A stretch of DNA of 64,000 nucleotides. It comes from Chelonoidis abingdonii (Eukaryota; Chordata; Testudines; Testudinidae). Numbering within the stretch: the stretch's first letter is position 1; each line of letters opens with the position of its first letter. The notes below the pieces were generated by a model. It had not been told where the DNA came from and did not search any database. It saw nothing but the letters and a program-made list of their open reading frames with translations. Positions 55,181 to 64,000 of this stretch are shown here, in pieces. The position numbers and the translations under genes were made by a program. Where the stretch lies: contig NC_133770.1 of the NCBI RefSeq assembly GCF_003597395.2, forward strand, positions 96,082,129 through 96,146,128, written 5' to 3'.

Positions 55181-57154
55181 CGGGAATGAGGATATGGAGG
55201 TGGATATTACCGCATCTGAGGTAGAGGCCAAACTTGAACAGCTTAATGGGACAAAATCGGAGGGCCCAGACAATCTCCATCCAAGGATATTAAAGGAACT
55301 GGCGCATGAAATTGCGAGCCCGTTAGCGAGAATTTTTAATCAATCGGTAAACTCGGGGGTTGTACCGTACGACTGGAGAATTGCTAACGTAGTTCCTATT
55401 TTTAAGAAAGGGAAAAAAAGTGATCCGGGTAACTATAGGCCTGTTAGCTTGACGTCTGTAGTATGTAAGGTCTTGGAAAAAATTTTAAAGGAGAAAGTAG
55501 TTAAGGACATTGAGGTCAATGGTAATTGGGACGAATTGCAACATGGATTTACTAAGGGTAGATCGTGCCAAACCAACCTGATCTCCTTCTTTGAGAAGGT
55601 GACGGATTACTTAGACAAAGGAAATGCGGTAGATCTAATTTACCTCGATTTCAGTAAGGCGTTTGACACGGTTCCGCATGGGGAACTGTTAGTTAAATTG
55701 GAAAAGATGGGGATGAATATGAAAGTTGTAAGGTGGATAAGGAACTGGTTAAAGGGGAGACTCCAGCGGGTCGTACTGAAGGGTGAACTGTCAGGCTGGA
55801 AGGAGGTTACTAGTGGAGTCCCTCAAGGATCGGTTTTGGGACCGATCTTATTTAACCTTTTTATTACTGACCTTGGCACAAAGAGCGGGAATGTGCTAAT
55901 AAAGTTTGCGGATGACACAAAGCTGAGGGGTATTGCTAACACGGAGAAGGACCGGGATACTATTCAGGAAGATCTGGACCACCTTGTAAACTGGAGTAAT
56001 AGTAATAGGATGAAATATAATAGTGAAAAGTGCAAGGTCATGCACTTAGGGATTAATAATAAGAATTTTAGATATACGTTGGGGACGCATCAGTTGGAAG
56101 CGACGGAGGAGGAGAAGGACCTTGGGGTATTGGTTGATAGCAGGATGACTATGAGCCGCCAATGTGATATGGCTGTTAAAAAAGCAAATGCGGTTTTAGG
56201 ATGCATCAGGCGAGGTATTTCCAGCAAGGAGAAGGAGGTGTTAGTGCCGTTATATACGGCGCTGGTGAGACCCCACCTGGAATATTGTGTGCAGTTCTGG
56301 TGTCCCATGTTTAAGAAGGATGAATTCAAACTGGAACAGGTTCAGAGACGGGCTACTAGGATGATCCGAGGAATGGAAAATCTGCCTTATGAAAGGAGAC
56401 TCAAAGAGCTTGGCTTGTTTAGCCTGGCCAAAAGAAGGCTCCGGGGGGATATGCTTGCTCTATATAAATATATCAGGGGGATTAACGTTAGGGAGGGAGA
56501 GGAATTATTTAAGTTTAGTACTAATGTAGGCACGAGGACGAATGGGTACAAACTGGATATTAGGAAGTTTAGACTTGAAATTAGACGAAGGTTTCTAACC
56601 ATTAGGGGAGTGAAGTTCTGGAACAGCCTTCCGAGGGAAGTAGTGGGGGCAAAAGACTTATCTGGCTTTAAGACTAAGCTTGATAAGTATATGGAGGGGA
56701 TGTTATGATGGGATAGTTTAATTTGGGCAATTGATTTTGGATTATCGGCAGATAAGTCTGCTCAATGGTCTGTGAGGGGATGTTGGATGGGATGGGAACT
56801 GAGTTACTGCAGAGAATTCTTTCTTGGGTGCTGGCTGGTGAGTCTTGCCCACATGCTCAGGGTTTAGCTGATCGCCATATTTGGGGTCGGGAAGGAATTT
56901 TCCTCCAGGGCGGATTGGCAGGGGCCCTGGAGGTTTTTCGCCTTCCTCTGCAGCGTGGGGCATGGGTCGCTTGCTGGTGGATTCTCTGCAGCTTGAGGTC
57001 TTCAAACCACAATTTTGAGGACTTCAATAACTCAGTCATGGGTTAGGGGTTGTTATAAAAGTGGATGGGTAGGGTTCTGTGGCCTGCTTTGTGCAGGAGG
57101 TCAGACTAGATGATCATATTGGTCCCTTCTGACCTACGAGTCTATCAGTCTAGA
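55181..57154 (+). mobile_element. young CR1 LINE, 5'-truncated, open reading frame
   Basis: Nearly 2 kb inserted in an LTR. 5' truncation removes the endonuclease; the RT and C-terminal domain, stop, and 3' UTR (56709-57154) are intact. The 3' end carries GACTAGATGATCATATTGGT, then CGAGTCTATCAGTCTAG, a diverged form of the usual ATTCTATG tail. It is CpG-rich compared with other CR1 copies here, which fits a recent insertion before methylation decay. Confidence 0.93.
55194..56708 (+). CDS. CR1 reverse transcriptase (C-terminal part of ORF2), uninterrupted
   Basis: 504 codons without a stop or frameshift. Reverse transcriptase blocks in order: PDNLHPRILKEL (26-37), VVPIFKKGKKSDPGNYRPVS (67-86), GFTKGRS (118-124), LDFSKAFDTVPHG (151-163) with the first catalytic Asp, SGVPQGSVLGPILF (207-220), and FADDTKL (238-244) with the catalytic Asp pair. 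The C-terminal segment after residue 300 has the CR1 thumb/tail pattern (LGCIRRGISSKEKEVLVPLY). The frame is open upstream of the ATG to the truncation point, so the ATG is internal to the original ORF2. Without the endonuclease it should not move by itself. It is a host retrotransposon, not a host gene. Confidence 0.9.
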   Translation: MEVDITASEVEAKLEQLNGTKSEGPDNLHPRILKELAHEIASPLARIFNQSVNSGVVPYDWRIANVVPIFKKGKKSDPGNYRPVSLTSVVCKVLEKILKEKVVKDIEVNGNWDELQHGFTKGRSCQTNLISFFEKVTDYLDKGNAVDLIYLDFSKAFDTVPHGELLVKLEKMGMNMKVVRWIRNWLKGRLQRVVLKGELSGWKEVTSGVPQGSVLGPILFNLFITDLGTKSGNVLIKFADDTKLRGIANTEKDRDTIQEDLDHLVNWSNSNRMKYNSEKCKVMHLGINNKNFRYTLGTHQLEATEEEKDLGVLVDSRMTMSRQCDMAVKKANAVLGCIRRGISSKEKEVLVPLYTALVRPHLEYCVQFWCPMFKKDEFKLEQVQRRATRMIRGMENLPYERRLKELGLFSLAKRRLRGDMLALYKYIRGINVREGEELFKFSTNVGTRTNGYKLDIRKFRLEIRRRFLTIRGVKFWNSLPREVVGAKDLSGFKTKLDKYMEGML

Positions 57155-57456
57155 GCATTTGGTCAGTTTCTGGAGAAAGGAATGTTGAAATTAAGTGCCT
57201 AATCAAGAAACACTTAAAGGACAATGGATCTTGGAATGCTCCAATCTACATGTAAACAATGGATGCTACCTGTAAAAACTGTGAGTCGTGCATGGACATG
57301 TGACTGGCCCAGGTGACTCCTAAACTCCATCTTGGAGCCTGGACTTTGCTTAGGGGTAAGGAGGGGGTCTCCATCCACAAGATAAAGTCTATTTAAACTC
57401 CTGAGAGACCCCTCCATTTTGTCTTCAGCTGGCTAAAAAGAGAACCTCACCATCCC

Positions 57457-58008
57457 CAGGGCCGGTGCAACCATTTAGGAGACCTAGACGGTCGCCTAGG
57501 CACTAGGATTTGGGGGGAAACATTTTCTTCAGCAGTGACCACAGCGGCTGGATCTTTGGCCGCCCCAGTCGCTGCTGGCATTTAGGCAGAGGGAGCTGGG
57601 GCAAGGGAGCACGGGGAGGGTCGCCTGCAGCAAGTAAGCGGGTGTGGGGGGCAGCATGCAGGGGAACTCCCCGCCTCAGCTCACCTCTGCCCCGCCTCCT
57701 CCTCCCCGAGCACACCATGGCTGCTTCACTTCTCCTGCCTCCCAGGCTTGCGGTGCCTAAGCTGATTGGCGCTGCAAGCCTGGGAGGCGGGAGAAGTGAA
57801 GCAGTGACGGCATGCTCGGGTTGCTCATGCGCGGAGCAAGGGTTAGCTGGGGCAAGGGGGACATGCCTCAGGGCAGATGGTGTGGGGTGGGGAGCTGCTG
57901 CAAGGGGGACACCTCAGGCGAAGGGGGAGAGCTGCTGCGGGGGTGGGGGAGGGAGGGTGCAAGATGGAAGTTTCGCCTAGAGCGCAAAACATCCTTGCAC
58001 CAGCCCTG
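57457..58008. mobile_element. 552-bp hAT-type element inside the LTR
   Basis: Left end CAGGGCCGGTGCAACC and right end CTTGCACCAGCCCTG are inverted repeats. Flanking ACCATCCC and TCCACTCC do not form a clean 8-bp duplication, but LTR sequence resumes at 58009. The G/C-rich interior has facing blocks around CTTCTCCTGCCTCCCAGGCT and GCCTGGGAGGCGGGAGAAG (57728-57800). This is a strong hairpin, and it explains the 156-aa frame. Confidence 0.82.
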
Positions 58009-58652
58009 TCCACTCCCTAGAATACTTGAAAGAAACTGGAACAAAGGACAGTGTGCAAGGGGGAGAGTGATTGCTGGACCCAGGCTAAAAGGAGATTAGT
58101 CTGTAAATGGGAGCATTGTGGAACTGGTGAGGATCTTATCTGTATTCAGTTTGATTAGACATAGATTTGTGCATTTTATTTTCTTTTGCTTGGTGACTTA
58201 CTTTGTTCTGTCTGTTACTACTTGGAACCACTTAAATCCTACTTTTTGTATTTAATAAAATCACTTTTTACTTATTAATTAACTCAGAGTATGTATTAAT
58301 ACCAGGGGGAGCAAACAACTGTGTGTATCTCTCTATCAATGTTATAGAGGACGAACAATTTATGAGTTTACCCTGCATAAGCTTTATACAGGGCAAAATG
58401 GATTTATTTGGGTTTAGACCTCACTGGTTTAGTTGGGCATCTGAGTGTTAGAGACAAGCACACTCTGTTAGCTGCTTTCAGGTAAACCTGCAGCTTTGGG
58501 GCAAGCAATCCAGATGCTGGGTTTTTGTTGGAGCAGACAGGAGTGTCTGGCTCAGCAAGACAGGGTGCTGGAGTCCTGAGCTGGCAGGGAAGGCAGGAGC
58601 AGAGGTAGTCTTGGCACGTCGGGGGGCAGTTTCTGTGATCAAACCCATCACA

Positions 58653-59702
58653 GTGCCAAATCCTCAAATTCTCCTTACCATACTCATATGTATAATAACA
58701 GAATTTAAATTCCACTGACTTAAAATCCCCCTCAGTTTACTTATGGCAGCAGCCCCATTCAAATCAGACACAGATGGTAAAAAAAAAAAAAGGCAAATTC
58801 AACTTTATGCTTTATGCTTATTGACTCTGACAAAAACCAAAGATCAGCAGGAGTCCTAATGAGCTGTTTAACCAGGACCACAGAATGAAGAGCAGCCACA
58901 AGAGCTACACAAAGCTATGAACTCTTGCAAGCACTGAATCAAATTTTAAATGCTGGCTTGCACCTCATGCTACAGATTAGAACTTGTTCCCACTCTCTCA
59001 CATGCACACTTTCACACACTATGTTTTCCCCTTTCAGTTACTTTGGATCCCTTTTTTATGCAGGTGCAATTGTTTTCAAACAGTTGTCTGTTATAATAAT
59101 TGGAAATATTTAATGTATGTTAAAATATAATAAGACACTTAGAAATTTTACATCAGGTCATTGGATCAGGCAGAGTGAGTTTGTCAGACATTCGTTTGTG
59201 GTTTAGTGGTTGTTTGTGATATTTCAGGAACCATAAACATTTGGTCTCAGTTCTTCAGCAGTAGCTGTTTGTACAGTGTTGAATTTCCAGTGAACTCTGT
59301 GATTCTCCTGATAAATATCTGCATTCTTCTGCATAATGAATGTGAGGTAAGCACTTTTAATTGTATTTAACAGTGATGCTGAAGTTAGGATCTTGTTCTC
59401 AGGAACAAGAAGACAAAGCAACTGAGCTGTCCTCTTAAACTCAAACGAAAACGCTTCAGCTTTAAACTGAATTTACCAGATTCTGTCAGGAGATAAAACT
59501 TTAAAAAAAAAAAAAAGCTACCAGAAAAATCTTTAGGATAAAGTTTTAAAAAAGTCACATTTGTACTTAGGCTGCAGCAGCTGAGGTGAATATTGTGCTC
59601 TGTGAAGTTTATGTTAGATAAGTACGATAATGTTAAAAGTGTTTACTTAGTGGTCAGGGATGCATGTACTGGAACGTTGGCCTGCTTCTATCATAGTGTC
59701 TG
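58653..59702. other. no feature recognised
   Basis: AT-rich DNA with A runs near 58779 and 59500. No supported exon. Confidence 0.4.
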
Positions 59703-59710
59703 CTGTGACC

Positions 59711-59848
59711 CAAGGGGTGCTGGAACAATTTGTATAGTGGGGGTGCTCAGAGCCATTGAATCAAACTGTAAACTCTGTATGTGATGGAAACCACTTCACG
59801 CCATGGGCTGCTGCTGCATCCCCAGCACCCCCAGTTCCAGCACCTATG
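59711..59848. mobile_element. 138-bp MITE with perfect 8-bp duplication (copy 2)
   Basis: CAAGGGGTGCTGGAAC...GTTCCAGCACCTATG, sibling of 27941-28079. CTGTGACC lies on both sides (59703-59710 and 59849-59856), exact. It differs from copy 1 mainly in the middle third. Confidence 0.92.
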
Positions 59849-59856
59849 CTGTGACC

Positions 59857-61339
59857 ACTAAAACCTCTTAATGCCAATTGGCAAGGTGGTTACAGGAATA
59901 TCCTGATTTTGATGTATACATTCTGGTTCACCAAAGAATATCACGCAAGGTCTTAAATTAAAAGCTAGTGTCACACTGGTCATCAATACCATTGCGAAAT
60001 GTATGTAGAGATACTATGTAAGAAGCTATGTATATGTATGGAAAACATATCCTTAGAGTCTGTATCAAGGTATTAGTCACCAACAAAGGTAAAATACAGG
60101 TTTTCTCTTAGACAAAAATGTTTCTCTCTCTGTCAGAATGTAAATTAAGCATTGTAAGCTAACACAAGGGATGTTTACTTACATATGAATTCAAATGTTA
60201 ATGAAGAGATGTGAAATCAACATGAAAAGAACACATAGGAAAAAGCAAGTCCTGGAATGTTATCCTGTTTATGAGTAAAGACAATGGACTTTAGGGTTAT
60301 TTCTAGAAGGCAAGGAAGACACCCAGGTGCCCTTTGTTAAGGAAGAAAACAAGGGCTTCTGCATTCATGAATGTGGGGTCTCATTCTGTCTTGGTTGAAA
60401 ATGCTGAAGAGAACTTTAGGTGAGAGAGAACTTCTTTAAACATGAGGTTAACCTGTTAGTCTCTAGAATGTGTTTTATTGTTTTGTTTTATATGAAACCA
60501 TTTGTTTCCAATATTCTTACTCACAGTTCCTTGAATCTCTGATCATAAATGTATTCTTGTCTTCACCATAAATATATCTGAGTACTGTAGAGTTAAGCAA
60601 AGTGCTGGTCCTGAGTTGAATCTTGCAGTCTGGTGTGTGCTGTTCCCTTGGGAATAGTAGGCCTGGTAATTCTGGGAGTTTTCAGTAGATAGGGGGCTGG
60701 ACATTGCGCAGAACACTCAGAGTATTCGGGGGCTGATGTGTGCCTGTCGCTACCTATATAGAACGCATGAAGCCTGTAGAGGCCCGGGAGGCAGTGCTTG
60801 TAGTGCCAGAGGCTGTTGGTTTCAGGGAGCTGACCCACAGCAAACACTCCTTCATGCTAAAGTCAGATAGTGGTGAGGTGACTCACAACCCTAGGTACCC
60901 CTGGGGAGCATCACATCCACACCCTAGAAATACTTTCCAGCATTTAATACGCATTTCTGAAAAGAAAATGCAAAATGGAAACATTAACATTATGAGTGGT
61001 GCTGGTGACCGGTCTTTTCCTAACAATGGATGAAAAGTAAATATCCAACTACCCAAAACCTGAGCGCCACTGCTACCCCATGTGCCACGTCATAATGTCA
61101 CTTAATTTAGGAGAACTCTCACACAGGGCGCCTGGGGCAAACTGCCCATTTTGCCCCCCACCATTCCCCCTCCATTGACTGTAGTCAGGTCTTTGCTTAT
61201 AATTACTTATGTATCTGCAACTAAGGAGTCTGGCTGGATTCTCAAATATCATTGCATGATTGTCTTTCAACGGTAGTCAAGATGGCTTGTTTTCATTTCA
61301 TTTCAAGCTAGAAGGTTGAAGCTTTTTTTTTGTTGTGAA
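59857..61339. other. no feature recognised
   Basis: AT-rich DNA. The 97-aa plus frame at 60740 and the 84-aa minus frame at 60593 have no domain or exon support. Confidence 0.35.
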
Positions 61340-61800
61340 CCTCACCAGTATAATTCAGGCCTTTGTCACCTCGAAACTAGACTGTTGTATTTAAGACTAC
61401 CTCTTAAAGCTAGTAAAGAATACGTCAGTCTCCTCGCATGAATTGCCTCTTAGCCAGAAGCATGTTTAAGCAGTGCTCAATGTTCTACACTGGCTGCCTG
61501 TAGTTTGTGGATAGTTTAAGGTGTTGGTTCTGACATTTAAAGCCCCAAATGGCTGAAGACCATCCCACCTGAGAGACTGTCTCTTTCCCTGGGATATTTT
61601 GCCAAAATTAAGATCTGCAGAGACACTTGAGCCAGAGCCCTCTCGTTATAAAAGAAAAGGGACCAAATAGGATATTCTCAGTGAGAACTCCTTTCCTTTG
61701 AAATATATGGCTGTCCCTTTGTCCAAAACAGCCTGAATCTGCTGACCTTCAGGGCATGCTCCAAAGCACATCTTTTTAAGAGGGCTGGTGAAAAGGCACG
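61340..61800 (+). mobile_element. L2 LINE 3' fragment
   Basis: 'AACTAGACTGTTGTATTTAA', then 'CTACACTGGCTGCCTG', 'TGACATTTAAAGCCCCAAAT', 'GGCTGAAGACCATCCCACCT' and 'CTCCAAAGCACATCTTTTTA' follow L2 ORF2 end and 3' UTR order. Decayed. Confidence 0.75.
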
Positions 61801-62167
61801 TGTTGTTCAAGACTAACACGTAGGGAAGTGGGAAGTGTGCTTGTTTATTTTGCTTTGTCTTACTGCATGATTATTAGTATGATCATATGCTGCAGGAGTG
61901 CTGTTTATTTTGCTATACTGACATGATGCTTTCTTGGAGTTCCTAGGACTGTGAGTCACCTTGTTACCCACTGCCTGCCAGCATGAAGGGGTCTTTCTTG
62001 TAGTTGCTGTGAGCCAGCTCCCTATCACAATCAGCCTCACCGCCACTAAAGCACTCTCCTCAGAACTCTGCCAGCCCTTCCTTTGCCTTGCAGGGAACAC
62101 AAGATATACCTCATCCCAAAGTCCCTCTAGCAGTGGCTCTTGCAAGGTCCAGCCCCTATCACTGGAC
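61801..62167. other. no feature recognised
   Basis: The 125-aa minus frame 61813-62190 is the longest here and contains no motif. Probably chance. Confidence 0.35.
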
Positions 62168-62875
62168 ACACAGAAATAACCAGCATGCATGGAGTGGAAA
62201 ATACAGGAGCAGGTATAAATACATGAAAATATGTGATTTGCCTTACCAAGTGTGAGGTCAGTCTAATGAGACAATTCAATTGACAGCAGGATAAAATAAA
62301 TTATAAATAAATAAAGGGAGGAAAAATAACTTTTGAAGTGGTAATGAGAATAGCCCATTTCAGAGAGTTGACAATAAGGTGTGAGTAACAGTAGGGGGAA
62401 ATTAGTATTGGGGAAATTAGGTTTAGGTTTTGTTATGACTCAACCACTCCCAGTCTTTATTCAGGCCTAATATGATGGTGTCTAGTTTGCAAATTAATTC
62501 CAGTTCTGCAGTTTCACATTGGAGTCTGTTTTTGAAGTTTTTTTGTTGAAGAATTGCCACTTTCAGATCTATTATTGAGTGACTAGGGAGACTGAAATGG
62601 TCTTCTACTATTTTTTGAATGTTATGATTCCTAATATCAGATTTGTGTCCATTTTTTTTTTGTGTGTAGAGACTGCCCGGTTTGGCCAATGTACATGGCA
62701 GAGGGGTATTGCTGCTCCTGTATTTTCCATTCCATGCATCTGATGAAGTGGGTTCTAGCCCATGAAAGCTTATGCCCAAATAAATTTCTTAGTCTCTAAG
62801 GTGCCACAAGGGTTCCTTGTTGTTTTGCTAATACAGACTAACACGGCTACCACTCTGAAACCTGTCAGAAATAAG
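62168..62875 (-). mobile_element. Penelope-like element with GIY-YIG-type tail and inverted ends
   Basis: The minus frame 62423-62779 includes KSDIRNHNIQKIVEDHF, HSIIDLKVAILQQKNFK, and LELICKLDTIILGLNKDWEW. That order resembles the C-terminal half of the GIY-YIG endonuclease in Penelope-like retroelements. The upper end (reverse complement of 62875) starts GACAGGTTTCAGAGTGGTAG, and the same unit is seen at 30771. An inverted repeat links 62185-62212 with 62711-62738 (ATGCATGGAGTGGAAAATAC type). The catalytic GIY and YIG parts are missing or decayed, so it is a dead 3' fragment. Confidence 0.65.
62740..62778 (+). ncRNA. degenerate hammerhead-ribozyme-like motif
   Basis: Plus strand: CTGATGA (62740-62746), then stem II TGGG/CCCA (62749-62752 with 62759-62762) closed by TTCTAG, then GAAA (62764-62767), then a tiny stem III GC/GC around TTAT, then CC. 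The order is that of the hammerhead core CUGANGA-stem II-GAAA-stem III. Two positions are off: the pair after stem II is G-U, and A67 faces C instead of U. No stem I is evident. Penelope-like elements are known to carry minimal hammerheads in their terminal repeats. Likely a decayed relative, not active. Confidence 0.45.
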
Positions 62876-63720
62876 CAAGTTCACTGTCCCCCAAGGAAAC
62901 AGTATACACATCAGCTTATTTGTTTCAGCTGAGGATTCACACTTGGCTTAATACCCTAGCATTGAGATGCGTTCATAATAAAAACAAGGATAAGTTTATT
63001 AACACAGAACAGAGATTCAAAGATTCAGATAAATAGTGAGTAAACATATTGGAAACAGAATGGTTACAAACAGAACAAAACAAAACCTAACCACAGTCCT
63101 AGGTCCTCACTTATTAATGGCTACCTTTCCTATTTAATACAGCAGATTTTCTCCCAAGGATTTAGTTTTTGACAGAGCTGTTGGTTTCCAGTCAAACCAG
63201 GATCCAAGTTTTCATGAATACCCTATGCCCTTCAAGGGTGTTTCCTCAGTAAATGGATAGCAAAATGGCCTTATGTTCCTCCTTATATTTCCCCAAACTC
63301 ATTGATTTCACCCCAGTGACTGGATGACCTCCTGTGTTTCCTTTCCTGATGTGCTCGTCCAGGTTGTCTTCATATCCATACGTTGACTTGAAATAGAAAT
63401 GTAGCTCCAATTGTGTCTGCTTTACAATATTTAATCTACATATGAACCTAGGCAGATGTATGAATATACAACCCTTTGTCTGTTAAAACCAGATTTTCAC
63501 CTCTGCTGGGGAATAACACCTTGATACAAACTGTAAGGACATATTTTCAGCATATAGACATAACTTTTAAAATATAATCAGTACATACATTTCACAACAG
63601 TATAAATGACCATCATGATCCTGGCTTTCATTTAAGATCTCACATGATATTCTTTATACATTAATACTATTGCAGCAATGTGTTAGGTGTAGTGAATTTG
63701 TCAGGCCTGGTAGAAGTTGC
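62876..63720. repeat. LTR-like interspersed repeat
   Basis: Contains 'CAAGTTCACTGTCCCCCAAG', 'GATAAGTTTATTAACACAGA' and 'GTCAAACCAGGATCCAAG', and ends around TTGTCAGGCCTGG. Similar to a common turtle LTR-type repeat. It begins right where the Penelope-like unit ends. Ends approximate and no duplication read. Confidence 0.45.
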
Positions 63721-64000
63721 TGTTACTGAACAGGGACCCTTTTTAGGGTCACAACCGAATTACTGTATTTTAAAATAAATGGTCAGAGGCACCTAGAATG
63801 TCATAAAAGTGCCTCTTTTCATTGTGCAGGTGTAAAGAAAGAAAAATATAAACAGATGAAATACTTGGAATTCAAAAGTGACATAGGTTACTCAATCTGG
63901 GAAACTTCTTGTTCTTTCATTTGCCATTGATAAGGCCATATAAAATAAAAGAAAATATTAATTAAGAACTAGGCTCTTGCTGGAAACAAGTCTTTTTTGC

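Larger units (their letters stand above)
54986..58652 (+). mobile_element. LTR split by a young CR1 and a hAT element
   Basis: Starts TGTGACAGTATCTCTC and ends AAACCCATCACA. Flanks GGGCC (54981-54985) and GTGCC (58653-58657) are a 5-bp duplication with one mismatch. LTR blocks are 54986-55180, 57155-57456 and 58009-58652, about 1.14 kb in all. Block 3 has TTTAATAAAATCAC near 58252 (polyadenylation-type signal). The reading continues across both insertions, which shows the order: LTR first, then CR1 and hAT. Confidence 0.72.

Noticed and set aside
57510..57980. 156-aa plus-strand reading frame
   Set aside because: Lies wholly inside a hAT element with facing C/G-rich blocks. No transposase or other motif.
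1..64000. bacterial-type features (operons, CRISPR arrays, tRNA/rRNA genes, riboswitches)
   Set aside because: None found. The only tRNA-like sequence is the head of the SINE at 3257. The genome is clearly vertebrate.

Overview
The window looks like 64 kb of a turtle nuclear genome, most likely a hidden-necked (cryptodire) turtle. It is AT-rich and CpG-poor, has no bacterial-style gene density, and is dominated by CR1 LINEs. Three further signs point to a turtle: a tRNA-derived SINE whose 3' tail matches the CR1 3' end, many short hAT and Harbinger-like elements, and two Penelope-like repeat families. The species assignment is inference from repeat families. There are no rRNA or tRNA genes, no operons and no CRISPR. 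Almost all long ATG-initiated reading frames in the window are repeats or chance.

Two host genes can be supported, both only in part. (1) A minus-strand coiled-coil gene has small exons at about 36978-37037, 34970-35113, 34147-34252, 29419-29475, 26003-26064 and 22485-22551. Each exon has AG/GT borders and all successive phases agree, giving about 165 residues rich in Glu, Lys and Leu. Its 5' and 3' ends are unresolved; weak candidates are listed at 45439-45514, 20210-20284 and 19218-19257. I could not name it. (2) A plus-strand gene ends in this window. A terminal coding exon at 49306-49485 encodes 59 residues, with a Ser-rich tail and a TAA stop. Its upstream exons were not found. The two genes are transcribed away from each other.

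The layout is as follows. 1-22 kb: solo LTR, SINE, 1.2-kb Harbinger-like element, old CR1 copies and old MIR/L2-type repeats. 22-37 kb: coiled-coil gene exons separated by nested CR1, hAT and Penelope-like insertions. 38-49 kb: hAT and Harbinger elements, several LTR-like repeats, a second near-identical 0.6-kb solo LTR and an old L2 LINE. 49-51 kb: terminal exon of the plus gene and old repeats. 51.5-58.7 kb: a dense nest containing a minus-strand LTR retroelement with a gag zinc-knuckle remnant, broken by CR1 and a 270-N gap, followed by an LTR split by a young CR1 (504-codon open RT frame) and a hAT element. 58.7-64 kb: a MITE with perfect 8-bp duplications, L2, a Penelope-like element with a hammerhead-ribozyme-like core, and an LTR-like repeat.

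No new multi-gene system is evident. The most interesting signals are the unrecognised coiled-coil gene, a CR1 that ends about 4 bp from one of its splice donors, the hammerhead-like core in the Penelope-like repeats, the gag-only LTR element, and the young open CR1.
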